Assembly: GCA_029007845.1 (NCBI GenBank)
Contig: JAQXIP010000014.1
Span: 1 to 49,437, forward strand
Reading direction: 5' to 3'
Length of the DNA stretch: 49,437 nucleotides
Origin: Clostridiales bacterium
GTDB taxonomy: Bacteria; Bacillota; Clostridia; Lachnospirales; Lachnospiraceae
Under the pieces are notes generated by a model. It saw only the letters and a list, made by a program, of their open reading frames with translations. It was not told where the DNA came from and searched no databases. A program made the translations under genes and the position numbers. This document shows positions 7,521-17,119 of the stretch, in pieces. Every line of letters starts with the position of its first letter. Position 1 is the stretch's first letter.

Positions 7521-9169
7521 CAGGAATCACCATCCCTTCCAGTTAATTTGAGAAAGGCGGTTCCATCCTGCTCCTGATATTCCATGGAAAGCCCCTCCAC
7601 TGTATAAGGCAGGAAACCGTTCAGTCCCTCCATGGAAAGCTTCAAGAACGGCTTGCCATTCTCAACCCCAAGTGTGATAAGCAGCACCGTAAGAGCCGGA
7701 AGTACCCCCTCTACTACTGACTCGAACCCTTCATAAAACTGTTCTATCCGGTGACTGGATACCTGGCACGTGCCCTTCTGCCATACCGAACACAAAATGC
7801 CATATTGTGTGAGATAATCTGCCGATTCACGGATGCATAAAAAGAGTTCATCCAGGGAAAGACACTCCAGCTTCTGGCTTAACAGTGCCAGGTTACTGCG
7901 GCGCTTTACATAGGCATTCAACACACATGCATGACTCATGTTTTTATAAAAATCCGGCGATTCCGGCTTAAGACCAGAGACCAGAATACCAATTTCTTCA
8001 AGCTGGGGTGTAACCAATGCCGTAATGGAATCATACAGCCTGATCTGCCGGGCAGTCTTCGCCCTTTGATTAACCAGTCTGCTTTCCGCCTGTAAAAGTT
8101 CATTCTCGCCTGCAAGATTTTTACCAATCTCTCCCAGCCTTTTATTCAGCTGGTTAATGCTTCTGACATCATCGGTCCAGTAGACTCTGCCGCCATGGAT
8201 TGCACCACATTTTAAAACGGTATTTTCATCAATAAATACTGCTTCGTTCTCGGTTTGCTTCCTCTGGCTGTCAGAAATGGGAACTGCATTTTTCGAAGTA
8301 AACACTGGTTTTCCTTCCTGATCTGTAATCTGTGCAGAGACAGAGGATGCCATAAAAATATGGTGGTACCCCATGTTAGACGGAATCAGCCCTGTCTGGA
8401 TACAGGTTTCCAACAGACCAATCATGATAAAGCAGTATGCTTCCGGCATCTCTAACAGCCTTCTAGGGAAAAAATAAGGTCCTGTGGCATAATAGATTAC
8501 ATAGGATATTGCAATAGGAAACCAGATAAAGGGAAGTCCGATTCTTTTTCGACTTCGGGGAATTTTACTCCGCCAGAAGAGCACACAGACCCCGGCAATA
8601 AAAAGACCATAGATCCAAAAGGAATCGGCATAGTATAAGATTCCATAAGAATAGTCTTTCTCCCAATTTGCCAAACCTGCTGAAAAACAAAAAGCATGCT
8701 GGTGAAAATCATTTGTGAGTATGCCTGATATCAAAACAGCAGCAGGAATAAACAGCACATACCATTTTTTTGATAGCACCTGCTCTTTCCGCCCGGCACA
8801 GAGTGCCCCAAAAAAGAAAAAAAGAGGAATCAAAGTCAGCGGAATATAGAACCCGTACCAGAGGTATCGGACAATTACTCCTTCAAAATACCGGTATTTC
8901 ACCATACGCATCAGGAGCCATACAAGCATAAGTGCGGAAACACCCATCAGCCACCGTCTCATATCTTTTGACTGGATCCGCTGCATAACAGAATACCCCC
9001 AGATGAGGATTAGTCCCAGATATGCCAGCGAATTAAACAGTCCGGCAAATATGGAAATCCCCCCTTCTGTGGGCATAACCTCCCGTACAAGTGCCACGAA
9101 AGCAATGGCAGCACAGTAAATAGCAATATTTTGTTTTGATCTTTGAAAAACACTCTCTTTTCCCATCAT
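7520..9169 (-). CDS. 7TM sensor protein with coiled coil, lacking a kinase domain
   Basis: 549 residues. Seven hydrophobic segments fill about residues 12-245, like the 7TM N-terminal module of some histidine kinases. A PAS-like stretch (about 265-330, ending GGRVYWTDD) and a coiled coil (about 335-380) follow. The C-terminal 170 residues lie where a kinase core would be, but I see no conserved phospho-His, N box or G box. The layout echoes the next kinase gene (sensor, WTDD/AMDV linker, coiled coil), so it may be a degenerate paralogue that supplies sensing to that kinase. It starts five bases after the GH13 stop with only a weak ribosome site, which suggests translational coupling. The ligand may be a saccharide by context only. 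Confidence 0.7.
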   Translation of the reverse strand: MMGKESVFQRSKQNIAIYCAAIAFVALVREVMPTEGGISIFAGLFNSLAYLGLILIWGYSVMQRIQSKDMRRWLMGVSALMLVWLLMRMVKYRYFEGVIVRYLWYGFYIPLTLIPLFFFFGALCAGRKEQVLSKKWYVLFIPAAVLISGILTNDFHQHAFCFSAGLANWEKDYSYGILYYADSFWIYGLFIAGVCVLFWRSKIPRSRKRIGLPFIWFPIAISYVIYYATGPYFFPRRLLEMPEAYCFIMIGLLETCIQTGLIPSNMGYHHIFMASSVSAQITDQEGKPVFTSKNAVPISDSQRKQTENEAVFIDENTVLKCGAIHGGRVYWTDDVRSINQLNKRLGEIGKNLAGENELLQAESRLVNQRAKTARQIRLYDSITALVTPQLEEIGILVSGLKPESPDFYKNMSHACVLNAYVKRRSNLALLSQKLECLSLDELFLCIRESADYLTQYGILCSVWQKGTCQVSSHRIEQFYEGFESVVEGVLPALTVLLITLGVENGKPFLKLSMEGLNGFLPYTVEGLSMEYQEQDGTAFLKLTGRDGDS

Positions 9170-9174
9170 TTTAT

Positions 9175-11313
9175 CTAGATAACTTCATGATTCCGAAGCT
9201 GTTCCGGCATTTCCCGAAGCACCGTTCCTGAAAGGGGCGGCACCTTAATCCGAAGGGTTCCTTTTTCTACATAATATGGCATTGCTTCCAGAGTAAAGCC
9301 GTTCCGGTTTGTCTGAATCATGGACACCAGCATATGATCCGCGGTAAGCCCTACACGCCATGCCTTCAGGGATATCTCCATATCTTTCTCATTGTTATTG
9401 ATAATGATGATAAAGTTCTCCTGATCATCAAACCGGCCATAGGCAATCAGATTATATTCCCCGTGCAGAAACATAAGCGAACCGGTTTTTAATGCCTGAT
9501 AATCCTTATGAATCCGGATTAATTCTCTGTGAAGCCGTATCATTTCCTTATCTTCCCTGCCCCATGGATAGGTTCTTCGGTTGTCCGGATCCGTCCATCC
9601 ACACACGCCAGCCTCGTCCCCGTAATAGATCGTCGGTGCTCCCGGCCAGGTCATCTGGATTACAACCGCTTCCCGCATAATTCCTTTGTTAATATTTTCC
9701 TCTGCAGCACGTGGTCCTAAATGCTCGGTACGGCCTACCCAGTGGTTGGTACGGGTGAGGAAACGGGAGTGGTCGTGGTTGGATAACTCGTTCATTGCCA
9801 CCTGTAAAGACTGGGTATTAAACCGTGTCATATGATGGCTCATGGAACCCCAGAATGCATCTGCATTGCCATACAGATCCCCCCGGAACTCATCACTATG
9901 CTTATCAACTCCCGTCAGAAACCAGGTGATCGGCTCCATAAACGCATCATAGTTCATAACCGTATCCCACTGATCCCCCTGAAGCCAGGAAGATGGATCT
10001 CCGTAATGTTCTGCAAGAATAATGGCATTTGGATTGGCCTCTTTCACCGCTTTGCGGAATTTCTGCCAGAACCGGTGGTTATATTCCCCGGTATGTCCCA
10101 GATCGGCAGCCACATCCAGACGCCATCCATCTACATTGTACGGAGGAGACACCCATTTTTTTGCAATATTTAATATGTATTCTTCCAGCTTTGGAGAGTC
10201 TTCATAATTCAGCTTTGGCAGTGTGTCATGCCCCCACCAGCCATCGTAGGTGTGATTATATGGCCACTGATCCTCATAGAATTTGAAAAAGGTATGATAT
10301 GGACTATCTTTATCCACATAGGCTCCTTTGGAATATCCTTCCTGGTTCTCGTACAGCTTCTCACGGTCAAGCCACTTATTAAAGGAACCGCAATGGTTGA
10401 ATACACCATCCAGCACAACTTTCATGCCGCGGGCGTGGACTTCCTCCATAAATCTTGCAAAAAAATCATTGCTTGCCTTCAGATTCTCCATGTCCGTTAC
10501 ACGGCAGATATACTTGCTTGCATGGGAATTATCATTGTCTCCCGGTGCCAGAGGCTCCCCCTCATCTTTGACAATCACGCCAAAATGCGGGTCGATATAG
10601 TCATAGTCCTGGATATCGTACTTATGGTTCGATGGAGATACAAATATTGGATTCAGATACAGAACTTCTACACCAAGATTCTCCAGGTAATCAAGCTTCT
10701 GCCGGACTCCTTCCAGATCTCCGCCATAAAACTCCCGGACTCCCATCGTTGCGGGATATTTTCCCCAGTCATCCACCCGGTTTACATGTTCTCCAATATA
10801 TTGGTATTCATCATTCACCACGTCATTTGATTTATCCCCGTTATAAAAACGGTCTACATAAATCTGGTAGAAAATCGCACCTTTTGCCCAATCCGGTGTC
10901 TTAAAGCCCGGCCAGATGGAAAAATGATATTCTTCCAGAACATTGGTAAAGGTTCCTTTGGCATTATAATAACAGGTAATCTTACCGGATACGATCTCAA
11001 AATAATAGGTGAGTTTCTGATCCGTCAAAGACACCGTAGCCGTATAAAAATCAAAGTGCTGGTCATTGTTTTCCTCTTTCTCCATCAAGACCTTCTCATC
11101 GGATGTCACAAGAAACACTTTCTCTACATTTTCTTTCCAGGTACGGAAACGGATGCGCACCTGATCATAAGGCATTGGTTCAGGAGGAAACCGGTATTCT
11201 GCCGTTCCATCGCTGAAAAATGCATCTGTATTAATAACGGGAACCATATTGTCAATGTATAAAAAACGTTTCTCATATTTTGACATTTGGTTATAAGCAG
11301 CGTTAAATTCCAT
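9175..11313 (-). CDS. cytoplasmic GH13 alpha-glucan hydrolase (neopullulanase/cyclomaltodextrinase-like)
   Basis: 712 residues, without a signal peptide. An N-terminal beta domain (about 40-125) resembles the CBM34 module of neopullulanases and cyclomaltodextrinases. The (beta/alpha)8 barrel carries the GH13 signatures: DGVFNH (302-307), GWRLD with the nucleophile Asp 400, ILAEH with acid Glu 435, and SNHD with Asp 514. A beta C-terminal domain follows. It is longer than the usual 580-600 residues of this group, mostly through loops near 230-270 and 310-360. It should cleave alpha-1,4 (perhaps alpha-1,6) bonds in imported maltodextrins or in glycogen. AAAGGAGA precedes the ATG by eight bases. 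It is the first gene of an operon with three signalling genes, unusual company for such an enzyme. Exact specificity cannot be read from the sequence. Confidence 0.85.
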   Translation of the reverse strand: MEFNAAYNQMSKYEKRFLYIDNMVPVINTDAFFSDGTAEYRFPPEPMPYDQVRIRFRTWKENVEKVFLVTSDEKVLMEKEENNDQHFDFYTATVSLTDQKLTYYFEIVSGKITCYYNAKGTFTNVLEEYHFSIWPGFKTPDWAKGAIFYQIYVDRFYNGDKSNDVVNDEYQYIGEHVNRVDDWGKYPATMGVREFYGGDLEGVRQKLDYLENLGVEVLYLNPIFVSPSNHKYDIQDYDYIDPHFGVIVKDEGEPLAPGDNDNSHASKYICRVTDMENLKASNDFFARFMEEVHARGMKVVLDGVFNHCGSFNKWLDREKLYENQEGYSKGAYVDKDSPYHTFFKFYEDQWPYNHTYDGWWGHDTLPKLNYEDSPKLEEYILNIAKKWVSPPYNVDGWRLDVAADLGHTGEYNHRFWQKFRKAVKEANPNAIILAEHYGDPSSWLQGDQWDTVMNYDAFMEPITWFLTGVDKHSDEFRGDLYGNADAFWGSMSHHMTRFNTQSLQVAMNELSNHDHSRFLTRTNHWVGRTEHLGPRAAEENINKGIMREAVVIQMTWPGAPTIYYGDEAGVCGWTDPDNRRTYPWGREDKEMIRLHRELIRIHKDYQALKTGSLMFLHGEYNLIAYGRFDDQENFIIIINNNEKDMEISLKAWRVGLTADHMLVSMIQTNRNGFTLEAMPYYVEKGTLRIKVPPLSGTVLREMPEQLRNHEVI

Positions 11314-11353
11314 TTGTTCGTTCTCCTTTACCTATTACGAAATCTCTTCTCCT

Positions 11354-11382
11354 ATTTTAGTATAAATACTCCCGAAATACAA
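11354..11382 (-). promoter_or_regulatory. sigma-A-type promoter of the GH13/signalling operon
   Basis: On the minus strand TTGTAT (11377-11382) and TAAAAT (11354-11359) are separated by 17 bases, about 40 bases upstream of the GH13 start. The match to consensus is fair, not strong. No clear operator was found next to it. Confidence 0.45.
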
Positions 11383-11452
11383 CTGATTTGCAACGATGGA
11401 TTCCGTCAAAATATGAATACAGTTTCGTGTGAACAAAAAACGGTATGAAAGG

Positions 11453-11483
11453 AAAAAAGGAACAGCTAAGCTGTTCCTTTTTT
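11453..11483 (-). terminator. Rho-independent terminator downstream of ftsH
   Basis: A near-perfect palindrome: AGGAACAGCT and AGCTGTTCCT flank a single base, with six T after the stem on both strands, so it can work in either direction. It lies about 150 bases past the ftsH stop and just before the promoter of the GH13 operon, insulating the two. Confidence 0.85.
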
Positions 11484-11629
11484 GGAGAAGGTATTTTGTT
11501 ACTTATGGGGTGTAGCAAAAACTATATAATGTATTGGGGTTTACGAGTGTTATTATAGCAAAGGTGTCCACAGAAGTGTGCACAAAGTTTACAAATAATA
11601 GCATCTTTTTTTGTGAACATTTACCGCGG
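11484..11629. other. ftsH 3' untranslated spacer
   Basis: 146 bases between the ftsH stop and its terminator. No open frame with a ribosome site is present. It is rich in A and T and carries a T7 run just after the stop. I see nothing else that I can name. Confidence 0.4.
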
Positions 11630-13480
11630 TTATTCGGTAACCGTCTCAGAAGCCCCGTCACTTGTTACAAACAATGCCTCAAATTCCTCTCTTCCAATCC
11701 GTTCCTTCTCAAGAAGCAGGGCTGCACACCGGTGCATCACATCCATATTCTCCTGCAATAATTTCTTTGCTTTTGCATAACAGTCATCAATCAGTGCTTT
11801 CACTTCCTGATCAATAATGTGAGCCGTTTCCTCACTGTATGTCCTGGCACGGCCGATTTCCCTTCCGATAAATACTTCATCTTCGCTGGACTCGTAATTA
11901 ACCATACCAAGCTTATCAGAAAATCCAAAGGTTGTTACCATGGCACGGGCACGGGCAGTTGCCTGCTTAATATCCTGGGATGCCCCAGTAGTCACATCAT
12001 CAAAGATTAGCTCTTCTGCAATACGTCCGCCAAGAGATACGATGATATCCTGCAGCATTTTTCCTTTTGTATTAAACATCTCATCTTTTTCCGGTACAGG
12101 CATCGTATACCCTGCCGCACTCGGTCCGGTAGGAATGATGGAAATGGTATTTACCGGTCCTACATCCGGCAGAAGGTGGAACAAAATTGCGTGTCCGGTC
12201 TCATGATAAGCGGTAATCTTCTTTTCTTTTTCGGAAATGATACGGCTCTTTTTCTCCGTTCCGATTCCAATCTTGATAAAGGATTTTTTCACATCCTCTT
12301 CTTTGATATAGGTACGGTCTTCTTTTGCTGCACGAATCGCAGCTTCATTTAACAGGTTCTCCAGATCTGCCCCGGTAAAGCCTGCGGTTGTCCGGGCAAT
12401 CACTTCCAGATCCACATCTTCGGCAAAAGATTTATTCTTTGCATGGACGTTAAGAATCTCCTGCCGTCCTTTTACGTCCGGCCGTCCGACAACCACTTTC
12501 CGGTCAAAACGGCCTGGTCTTAGAATCGCCGGGTCTAAGATATCAACCCGGTTTGTGGCAGCCATCACAATGATTCCTTCATTTGCCCCAAAACCATCCA
12601 TCTCTACTAACATCTGGTTTAACGTCTGTTCCCGTTCGTCATGGCTCCCGCCAAGTCCGGAGCCACGGCGTCTTGCTACCGCATCAATCTCATCAATAAA
12701 TACAATACACGGCGCATTCTTTTTTGCGTCAGCAAACAGATCCCTGACACGGGAAGCACCGACACCAACAAACATTTCCACAAAATCCGAACCGGATATG
12801 CTGAAAAACGGCACTTTTGCCTCTCCTGCCACAGCCTTGGCAAGAAGGGTTTTACCGGTTCCCGGAGGTCCCTCTAACAATACGCCCTTTGGAATTCGGG
12901 CACCTGCCTTTGTGTACTTTGCAGGATTCTTTAAAAAGTCTACAATCTCTGCCAGTTCTTCTTTCTCTTCCTGGAGTCCGGCTACATTTTCAAATGTGAT
13001 CTTCCGATCCTCGTCTGTGGACATCTGTGCGCGGCTTTTGCCAAAGTCCATCATTTTGCCACCGCCGCTTGCTCCTGCCTGGCTCATAATCAGGTTAATT
13101 AAAAGAAAAATAATAATGACATTTACTACGATTGTGATTACCTGCATCAGGGTCTCCCCAAATTTGGATATACCATGCAGGGAATACACAATATCCTTTG
13201 ACTCTAACAGTTCTTCTGCTTTGGATACATCACTCAGCGCAGTGGACACTCTCCGTCCATTCGTATACGTTACAATCACTTTTCCAGAAGGTGTCTCTTC
13301 ATTCTGGTATAAGTCTACTTCTTTAATGTTTTCCGCATTTCTCTCAATATCGTTTTTAAACTGCTTGTAATTATAGACAGTCTGGTTCACTCCCTGTAAC
13401 GTACCGGAGAAATACAAAGCTGCCAATGCGATGATAAGAACGGCTACGAAAAAACCGTAACCACGATACTGCTTTTTCAA
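11630..13480 (-). CDS. ftsH: ATP-dependent zinc metalloprotease FtsH
   Basis: 616 residues, normal length. Two membrane helices (about 10-27 and 112-132) flank a small extracytoplasmic domain. The AAA domain has Walker A GPPGTGKT (204-211), Walker [10 protein letters not shown] (about 258-266) and the second region of homology [19 protein letters not shown]. The protease has HETGH (426-430), the HExxH zinc site. FtsH degrades membrane and regulatory proteins and in Bacillus affects sporulation through Spo0E. It is the last gene of the tilS-hpt-ftsH run (19 bases after hpt), an order shared with Bacillus. MKKQYR is preceded by GGAGG. Confidence 0.97.
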   Translation of the reverse strand: MKKQYRGYGFFVAVLIIALAALYFSGTLQGVNQTVYNYKQFKNDIERNAENIKEVDLYQNEETPSGKVIVTYTNGRRVSTALSDVSKAEELLESKDIVYSLHGISKFGETLMQVITIVVNVIIIFLLINLIMSQAGASGGGKMMDFGKSRAQMSTDEDRKITFENVAGLQEEKEELAEIVDFLKNPAKYTKAGARIPKGVLLEGPPGTGKTLLAKAVAGEAKVPFFSISGSDFVEMFVGVGASRVRDLFADAKKNAPCIVFIDEIDAVARRRGSGLGGSHDEREQTLNQMLVEMDGFGANEGIIVMAATNRVDILDPAILRPGRFDRKVVVGRPDVKGRQEILNVHAKNKSFAEDVDLEVIARTTAGFTGADLENLLNEAAIRAAKEDRTYIKEEDVKKSFIKIGIGTEKKSRIISEKEKKITAYHETGHAILFHLLPDVGPVNTISIIPTGPSAAGYTMPVPEKDEMFNTKGKMLQDIIVSLGGRIAEELIFDDVTTGASQDIKQATARARAMVTTFGFSDKLGMVNYESSEDEVFIGREIGRARTYSEETAHIIDQEVKALIDDCYAKAKKLLQENMDVMHRCAALLLEKERIGREEFEALFVTSDGASETVTE

Positions 13481-13498
13481 AAATCTACCTCCTGAATT

Positions 13499-14026
13499 CT
13501 ACTCTTCTACAACACCAATATATGGTAAATTGCGATACTTCTGTGCATAATCTAGGCCATACCCCACTACAAACTGATCCGGTATGGCAAATCCCACGTA
13601 ATCAACGGTAACATCCGCCTCAGGCACCCGCCTGTCCGGCTTATCTAACAAGGTACACAGCTTAAGGGACGCCGGATTTCTCGCCAATAAAACTTTCATA
13701 AGATAAGTAAGCGTTCTTCCGGAATCAATGATGTCCTCCACGACAAGCACATCTCTTCCTTCAATTCCCTCATCCAGATCTTTGGCAATCTTTACCCTGC
13801 CGCTGCTTTCCGTTCCATCTCCATAACTCGAAACAGACATGAAATCCATTGTGACCGGAACGGTAAGGTATTTTGCCAGTTCACAGACAATAAATACACT
13901 GCCCTTTAAGATTCCAATAAGGTGAATCTGTTTTCCCTGATAATCCTGATTGATTTGTTCCGCCATGCTGACAATGCGTTTTTCTACCTCTTCCTGGGAA
14001 AGCAATACTGAAATCTTCGTTTCCAT
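13499..14026 (-). CDS. hpt: hypoxanthine phosphoribosyltransferase
   Basis: 175 residues. The PRPP-binding motif VLVVEDIIDSGRTL lies at about 95-108. GILKGSVFI near the N-terminus and SVSSYGDGTESSG (flexible catalytic loop) are typical of HPRT. It salvages hypoxanthine and guanine to IMP and GMP in the cytoplasm. It lies between tilS and ftsH; in Bacillus subtilis the HprT and TilS proteins from the same gene pair activate ftsH expression, which is known there and only inferred here. GGAGG-type ribosome site six bases upstream. Confidence 0.96.
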   Translation of the reverse strand: METKISVLLSQEEVEKRIVSMAEQINQDYQGKQIHLIGILKGSVFIVCELAKYLTVPVTMDFMSVSSYGDGTESSGRVKIAKDLDEGIEGRDVLVVEDIIDSGRTLTYLMKVLLARNPASLKLCTLLDKPDRRVPEADVTVDYVGFAIPDQFVVGYGLDYAQKYRNLPYIGVVEE

Positions 14027-14040
14027 ATTTTTTCCTCCAT

Positions 14041-15486
14041 TTATACTGCTGCCGGTTTCCCGGTAATAAGCAAGATCCGTTTGGTTTCTTCCCGGACAAA
14101 GAATCCGGGACTTTCCCGGTATCCGGGAATCCAGATAATCTCCGGGCCGCTTGCTAACACCCAGATCTGGTCTCTCTGTTCTTTCGGGATTTTTTCATTG
14201 ATAAAATAATCCTTTAATTTCTGCCTATGTCCGGAAAAATCCAGTACGAGATAATCTCCGGGCAGACGGTGGCGAAAAACCAGCATGCTATTTATTCTAT
14301 CATAATCAAAACATTTCGTACACCCATAATTCTTTTTTTCCATCATTTCGATAAAAGTCTTTTTTTCATTCTCCGGCTGGCATAGGGAAAAAGAAAATTC
14401 ATACAGCTCCTCCCCAGACTTAAGCCGGCAGCTTCCGGGTACATCCACTGCAATCTCTCGCTGATTTTCACTTTTTTCCGGGACTTTCTTCCCGGGATAC
14501 AAAAGTCCAAGCATGACATGCTCATAAGATCTCCATGCCACGATTCTATAAGGAAGGTTTACCTTACGACCAGTCTTTCCGGTAAACAGATCAAGCACTG
14601 CTGACACATGAGTTCTTGTCAGATCTTTCCGCCCCTCTGCCAGATAAGAAAGTCCCCGCATGACCAATTCTTTCTGGATAACGAACGGTTCCTTCAAAAA
14701 AGCATCTACATCAAAGGTTACCCGTTTTTCTTCTTTTTTAAGCACCCTGTTTTGTGCCGCATCACATTGCAGGCTGACATAGTCGCTCCATTCTGCCATA
14801 TCCTGTGCAAGCCCGCATAAACGTTCCTGCACGTTTGGATTGATCCGCTCCTCAATCTCAGGGATCAGCTCGTTGCGCAAAAAATTCCGGGTATATACAT
14901 TCTCCATGTTTGAAGCATCTTCACAGTAAATCTGCCGGATACTTTCCAGATACCCGGTGATCTCCGATGGCGAGCAGAATAACAGCGGCCGTACCAGCAT
15001 CCCCGACACAGGCCGGATTCCAGCCAGCCCATTTACCGATGCTCCACGGAAAAGATGCAGAAGCACCGTCTCCGCCTGGTCATTTTTATGATGTGCCACT
15101 GCAATTTTGTCTGCGCCAACCCGTTCGGCTTCCTGGTAAAATGCCTGGTATCTTGCAGCTCTCCCCGCCTCTTCTACCGTCATGCCGCTTTCCTGGGCAA
15201 GCTTTGGCACATCACAGACGGTAATCCGGCAGGGGATGTTCTGCTCCTCACACAGCTTCAGCGTAAATGCTGCATCCCGGTCTGCTTCTTTCTCCCGGAT
15301 TTTGTGATGCACATGAACCACATACAGGCAAAGCCCAAATTCTTCTCTTAGTTCCTCTAATATGCGAAGAAGGCAGACCGAGTCTTTTCCTCCTGACACA
15401 CCAAGAACTACCCGGTCTCCCCTCCGAAACATTCCATATTGAATAATTGTCTCTCTTACTTTCCGCTTCATCCTTCTCTGATCCAA
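14041..15486 (-). CDS. tilS: tRNA(Ile)-lysidine synthase
   Basis: 481 residues. The N-terminal PP-loop domain has LGVSGGKDSVCLL (about 28-40), which binds ATP. A middle TilS domain and a C-terminal domain containing RHRLPGDYL and KLKDYFINEKIP, both typical of full-length TilS, follow. It converts C34 of the AUA-reading tRNA-Ile to lysidine and is usually essential. The frame opens with TTG at 15486 (DQRR before MKRKVR); the ATG at 15471 is an alternative, but an AGAAGG directly touches it, leaving no spacer, so the start is uncertain. It follows spoIIE and precedes hpt, as in Bacillus. Confidence 0.95.
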   Translation of the reverse strand: MDQRRMKRKVRETIIQYGMFRRGDRVVLGVSGGKDSVCLLRILEELREEFGLCLYVVHVHHKIREKEADRDAAFTLKLCEEQNIPCRITVCDVPKLAQESGMTVEEAGRAARYQAFYQEAERVGADKIAVAHHKNDQAETVLLHLFRGASVNGLAGIRPVSGMLVRPLLFCSPSEITGYLESIRQIYCEDASNMENVYTRNFLRNELIPEIEERINPNVQERLCGLAQDMAEWSDYVSLQCDAAQNRVLKKEEKRVTFDVDAFLKEPFVIQKELVMRGLSYLAEGRKDLTRTHVSAVLDLFTGKTGRKVNLPYRIVAWRSYEHVMLGLLYPGKKVPEKSENQREIAVDVPGSCRLKSGEELYEFSFSLCQPENEKKTFIEMMEKKNYGCTKCFDYDRINSMLVFRHRLPGDYLVLDFSGHRQKLKDYFINEKIPKEQRDQIWVLASGPEIIWIPGYRESPGFFVREETKRILLITGKPAAV

Positions 15487-15544
15487 TCTGTTCCAATCAT
15501 CTGTGTTCTTTCATCCTGTATTCTACTCTTTCTCTCTGCACATT

Positions 15545-16987
15545 TCAACAGCTGCTTTTCTTCCAGAACCCACACACAAGCACCATCATATCATCCCTCA
15601 CCAGTTCATTGCCATCCTGGACCTTCTTGATTAATTCTTCCGCCATCCCTTGTGGATTCCGGCTTTCTAAGTGCTCAATGATCCCCTTTAGGGAAGCCTC
15701 CTTCTCCTCTCCGGGAATAGCTTCGAGCACCCCGTCCGTAACCATAATAACATAATTATCATCATAGAGTTTTTTCGTAACCGTTTCCACATCCATATGG
15801 TTCACAATTCCTACCGGAAGGCTGGTAGCAGAAATCGCTTCCACCCATCCTTTTCTGCGGATAAATGTCGTGGAAGAACCAATCTTAACCATCTTTGCAA
15901 GCCCGGAATAGAGACAGATCATCGTCATATCCAGTGTGGTAAACATGCGGCTGTCACAATTCTGCACCAGCATGGCATTTAACAGCCGTATTGCCGAATC
16001 ACAGCTGATGCCCGCATCCAGAAACTGTTCCAGCAAATTTAAAAAACGGGCACTCTCTGCCCCTGCCTTTTCGCCGTATCCCATGCCATCTGATAAGATC
16101 ATAACCATTTTCCCATTTTCCAGATTCAGAATGGAGTAATTATCCCCCGATACACGTTGCCCATCCTTCTGCCTTTTCGCCATACCGGTCAGGACATGAA
16201 AACTTTCATCCTTGATAAAAATCAATGGTGTCTTCTTCTCCGGCACTACATGAGGTGTTTTCTCGGACGGATGATAAGTTTCCCCGAATACTTTGACAAG
16301 AAGTGCGGACACTTCTTTTGTGGATACAGTTTCTCCCTTCCTGACCCGCGCCAGTATGTGGATTTCCTGTCTCTGGTTCTGGCGGTTAAGAAGGAGCAGT
16401 TCATACACCACAACGCCGTTTCGCGCTAACAGCCGGCGCAGTTTTTTTTCCTTTTTCTGCTCGATCTCATACAGCTGTTCATCCCCCGGCTTTATCAGCT
16501 GTCCAAATATCTCTGACATTTCCTGAAACTGGTCTGCCATGGCTTCCCGGCTCTCTACCAGCCGGTTATACCATAACAGATTTGCCTGGGCAATCCCTAC
16601 ACCTTGCTGGGTTTCTCTCATCAACTGCCCCAGATGGACACAGGAATCCTGAAATGCATCCAAAAACACGGTCTCTTTTGGCGGTTTATTCTGCAACACG
16701 GTATCTGTAATGGCACAGACCGCATCTTTAGCCATTCCATCTTCCTTCTCCCAGCAGCTTTGATAATTACTGCATTTTTTACAGACTTTTTCTGTCACCC
16801 CAAGGATGATCTGATCCATCTGAGCCGCTTCATATGTTTTTTTCGGTCTTGCCATCTGGTGAAAGGACCGGGCTAATTGAGAAAAGGAGGTTTGAAAATC
16901 TTCCATCTTCCGCTGTGTCATCGTACGGAACACATCCCGGATAAAAGATTTTCTCTGCCTCCTTACTAATCGTTCATGCGTCATCAT
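15545..16987 (-). CDS. spoIIE: SpoIIE-type PP2C serine phosphatase without the membrane domain
   Basis: 480 residues. It has the SpoIIE cysteine cluster (VCKKCSNYQSCW at about 68-79), a central regulatory region, and a C-terminal PP2C domain with the metal residues in SGDNYS, LSDGMGYGEKA, VTDGVLEA and VRDDMM. It should dephosphorylate SpoIIAA-P to release forespore sigma-F. Bacillus SpoIIE is about 827 residues with ten N-terminal membrane helices; none are present here, and the 132 bases upstream do not encode them. The protein begins at what would be the cytoplasmic part. The neighbours divIC upstream and tilS downstream confirm orthology by position. GAGGTGGGG lies before the ATG. How it reaches the division septum is unclear. 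Confidence 0.88.
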   Translation of the reverse strand: MMTHERLVRRQRKSFIRDVFRTMTQRKMEDFQTSFSQLARSFHQMARPKKTYEAAQMDQIILGVTEKVCKKCSNYQSCWEKEDGMAKDAVCAITDTVLQNKPPKETVFLDAFQDSCVHLGQLMRETQQGVGIAQANLLWYNRLVESREAMADQFQEMSEIFGQLIKPGDEQLYEIEQKKEKKLRRLLARNGVVVYELLLLNRQNQRQEIHILARVRKGETVSTKEVSALLVKVFGETYHPSEKTPHVVPEKKTPLIFIKDESFHVLTGMAKRQKDGQRVSGDNYSILNLENGKMVMILSDGMGYGEKAGAESARFLNLLEQFLDAGISCDSAIRLLNAMLVQNCDSRMFTTLDMTMICLYSGLAKMVKIGSSTTFIRRKGWVEAISATSLPVGIVNHMDVETVTKKLYDDNYVIMVTDGVLEAIPGEEKEASLKGIIEHLESRNPQGMAEELIKKVQDGNELVRDDMMVLVCGFWKKSSC

Positions 16988-17034
16988 TTCATCCCCACCT
17001 CACTTTTTTTACATTCCAAAAAGGTCTGTGGGAT

Positions 17035-17111
17035 ATTATAAAAGGAAAGGACTGGTTTATTTTGTCAAAAACAGTCCCTCAAGCACTTTGTTTCGTATTC
17101 ATTTTTCGACA
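17035..17111 (-). promoter_or_regulatory. spoIIE promoter with Spo0A-like features
   Basis: On the minus strand TTGACA (17063-17068) and a perfect TATAAT (17035-17040) are separated by 22 bases, far more than the 17 of an ordinary sigma-A promoter. TGTCGAA (17105-17111), identical to the Bacillus 0A-box consensus, lies upstream at about -77. Spo0A-activated promoters of B. subtilis spoIIE and spoIIG are known for 21-22 base spacing with upstream 0A boxes. The layout and the position about 45 bases before spoIIE fit that model; activation itself is inferred. Confidence 0.65.
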
Positions 17112-17119
17112 TCGCCTGG

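Noticed and set aside
10228-10830. 200-residue plus-strand frame inside the GH13 gene
   Set aside because: Antisense to conserved catalytic motifs, no start signal, no recognisable domain.
12555-13370. 271-residue plus-strand open frame inside ftsH
   Set aside because: It is the antisense shadow of a highly conserved gene, has no ribosome site and shows no protein family.
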